A stretch of 20,160 bases of DNA. Origin: Paramacrobiotus richtersi. Its lineage: Eukaryota > Tardigrada > Eutardigrada > Parachela > Macrobiotidae. The notes beneath the pieces were generated by a model. It had not been told where the DNA came from, did not search any database, and saw only the letters and a list, made by a program, of their open reading frames with translations. Below are positions 19,435-20,160 of this stretch, in pieces. The position numbers and the translations under genes were made by a program. Within the stretch, counting starts at the first letter, position 1; each line of letters begins with the position of its first letter. The stretch is taken from positions 1-20,160 of the forward strand of contig JAQGAU010001267.1 of NCBI GenBank assembly GCA_034698045.1, given 5' to 3'.

Positions 19435-19702
19435 ATGGAGGAAATCGTACCTGCGTCCGTGTTTTTACCTGAGAGCGAGGATTTCTACGACAGCTTTTGT
19501 AAGTTTTCTTTTAGTCGTGTACGTGCTTGTAACATATTAACGATAATAATATAACTTTAATTTCTTATAGACTGCGAAAAATGCCACTGTCTACTAAAGC
19601 AACCCTGTTGGCTACATACAACGATTATCAAAGACGAAAATGTCGTTCCTCTTTCCATTGCCAGTTTGCCCGATGTTCTGTACTTCGGTAGAGCTCAAAA
19701 TG
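19435..19702 (+). CDS. PRDM-type gene G, first two exons only (partial or truncated)
   Basis: Exons 19435-19498 and 19571-19702, the same lengths (64 and 132 nt) and phases as exons 1-2 of gene F, with good GT-AG signals. They encode 65 residues: the leader (LPESEDFYDSF), the zinc knuckle C23, C26, C34, H37 and the IASLPDVLYFG strand. A good donor (GTAAGT) follows. In E and F the PR-domain exon comes 121-146 bp later. I read 19703-20160 in all three forward frames and found no HTxFGP or NWCNWM equivalent. Either intron 2 is longer here and the gene continues beyond the window, or the copy is truncated. The start was chosen by alignment; in-frame upstream ATGs exist at 19336 and 19417. Confidence 0.7.
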
Positions 19703-20160
19703 GTAAGTTTGAACTATAACTACAAACAAAGCTGACACAGAATTCGGAATGGTGCGCGAGGACAGCAGAAAATTACATTATGAGGTTTGCCACGCCCACG
19801 GCCCACATACGAAATCAGTTAATCTGTGTTTATTGCTGTACCATAGTATCATGGATTTGACCTCATTCGTTCGTACCGCACCCGGGCGGTTGACTAGAGA
19901 TCCTGGACCGGAAGTAAATTTGCCCCTAGAGACATATGTTAAAAAGACCATCTTCACGGCGTTACAATCCTTGATTTATGACGCTGTCTGATGCTTTGGA
20001 TGATATAGAATGAACAGAGAGATTACTGTTATCATGGTTAGGGATACCACTCGCCGTACAACTGCGATTGAAGATTACTGTGTAAACCTAACGGTTTTCT
20101 AATTCCCTTCGCCTGACTCTGAACTTTTCGAACTCGACCGACCGAGCAGCGCTGCAGGCT
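19703..20160. other. Downstream of G exon 2: intron or truncated copy
   Basis: 458 bp to the window edge. The first bases resemble the start of gene F intron 2. An 80-codon frame at 19749-19991 has no resemblance to the PR domain or any family I know. Nothing else is recognised. Confidence 0.4.

Noticed and set aside
19749-19991. 80-codon frame after G exon 2 as the missing PR exon
   Set aside because: None of the PR-domain landmarks (HTxFGP, NWCNWM, LPGEEL) are present, and no acceptor leads into it in phase.

Overview
The window is eukaryotic and almost certainly animal DNA. Its genes are split by short GT-AG introns (mostly 60 to 500 bp), spacers are AT-rich, and the protein families are metazoan (FLYWCH zinc fingers; PR/SET plus C2H2 zinc fingers of PRDM type). 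A plant-style UDP-glycosyltransferase sits at the left edge. Compact genes plus a plant-like UGT make me lean towards a tardigrade or another small invertebrate, but that is a guess and nothing here fixes the species.

Layout. (1) 1-485 (+): 3' end of a UGT, cut by the window edge. (2) 896-8433 (-): four tandem FLYWCH genes, called A to D here (A 896-2034, B 2900-4118, C 4988-6337, D 7160-8433). All share one plan: exon 1 has the FLYWCH finger, exon 2 a variable linker ending in a Glu-Glu-Arg/Asp-Phe-type motif, exon 3 a conserved 40-odd residue helical tail. Both introns are phase 1 in every gene. Gene C is a visible hybrid: exons 1-2 and their upstream DNA match B, exon 3 and its downstream DNA match D. 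(3) 8434-9041: head-to-head spacer. (4) 9042-12620 (+) and 13844-17809 (+): two paralogous PRDM-type genes, E and F. Each encodes a C-x2-C-x7-C-x2-H zinc knuckle, a PR/SET domain, a long disordered acidic exon and about ten C2H2 fingers. The domain order and knuckle spacing are those of PRDM9/PRDM7/PRDM11. A third copy, G, begins at 19435 (exons 1-2), but its PR exon is not found before the window ends.

How the pieces relate. The window is mostly two expanded families of putative nuclear DNA-binding proteins lying back to back, both growing by local duplication. Both PR domains lack the Trp-Tyr-Gly element that carries the catalytic tyrosine in active PRDM methyltransferases. E and F may therefore be DNA-binding or adaptor proteins rather than enzymes. 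The UGT is tail to tail with gene A and functionally unrelated. I see no rRNA, canonical tRNA, CRISPR array, complete transposon or operon. All exon boundaries were inferred by reading splice sites and comparing paralogues; there is no transcript support.
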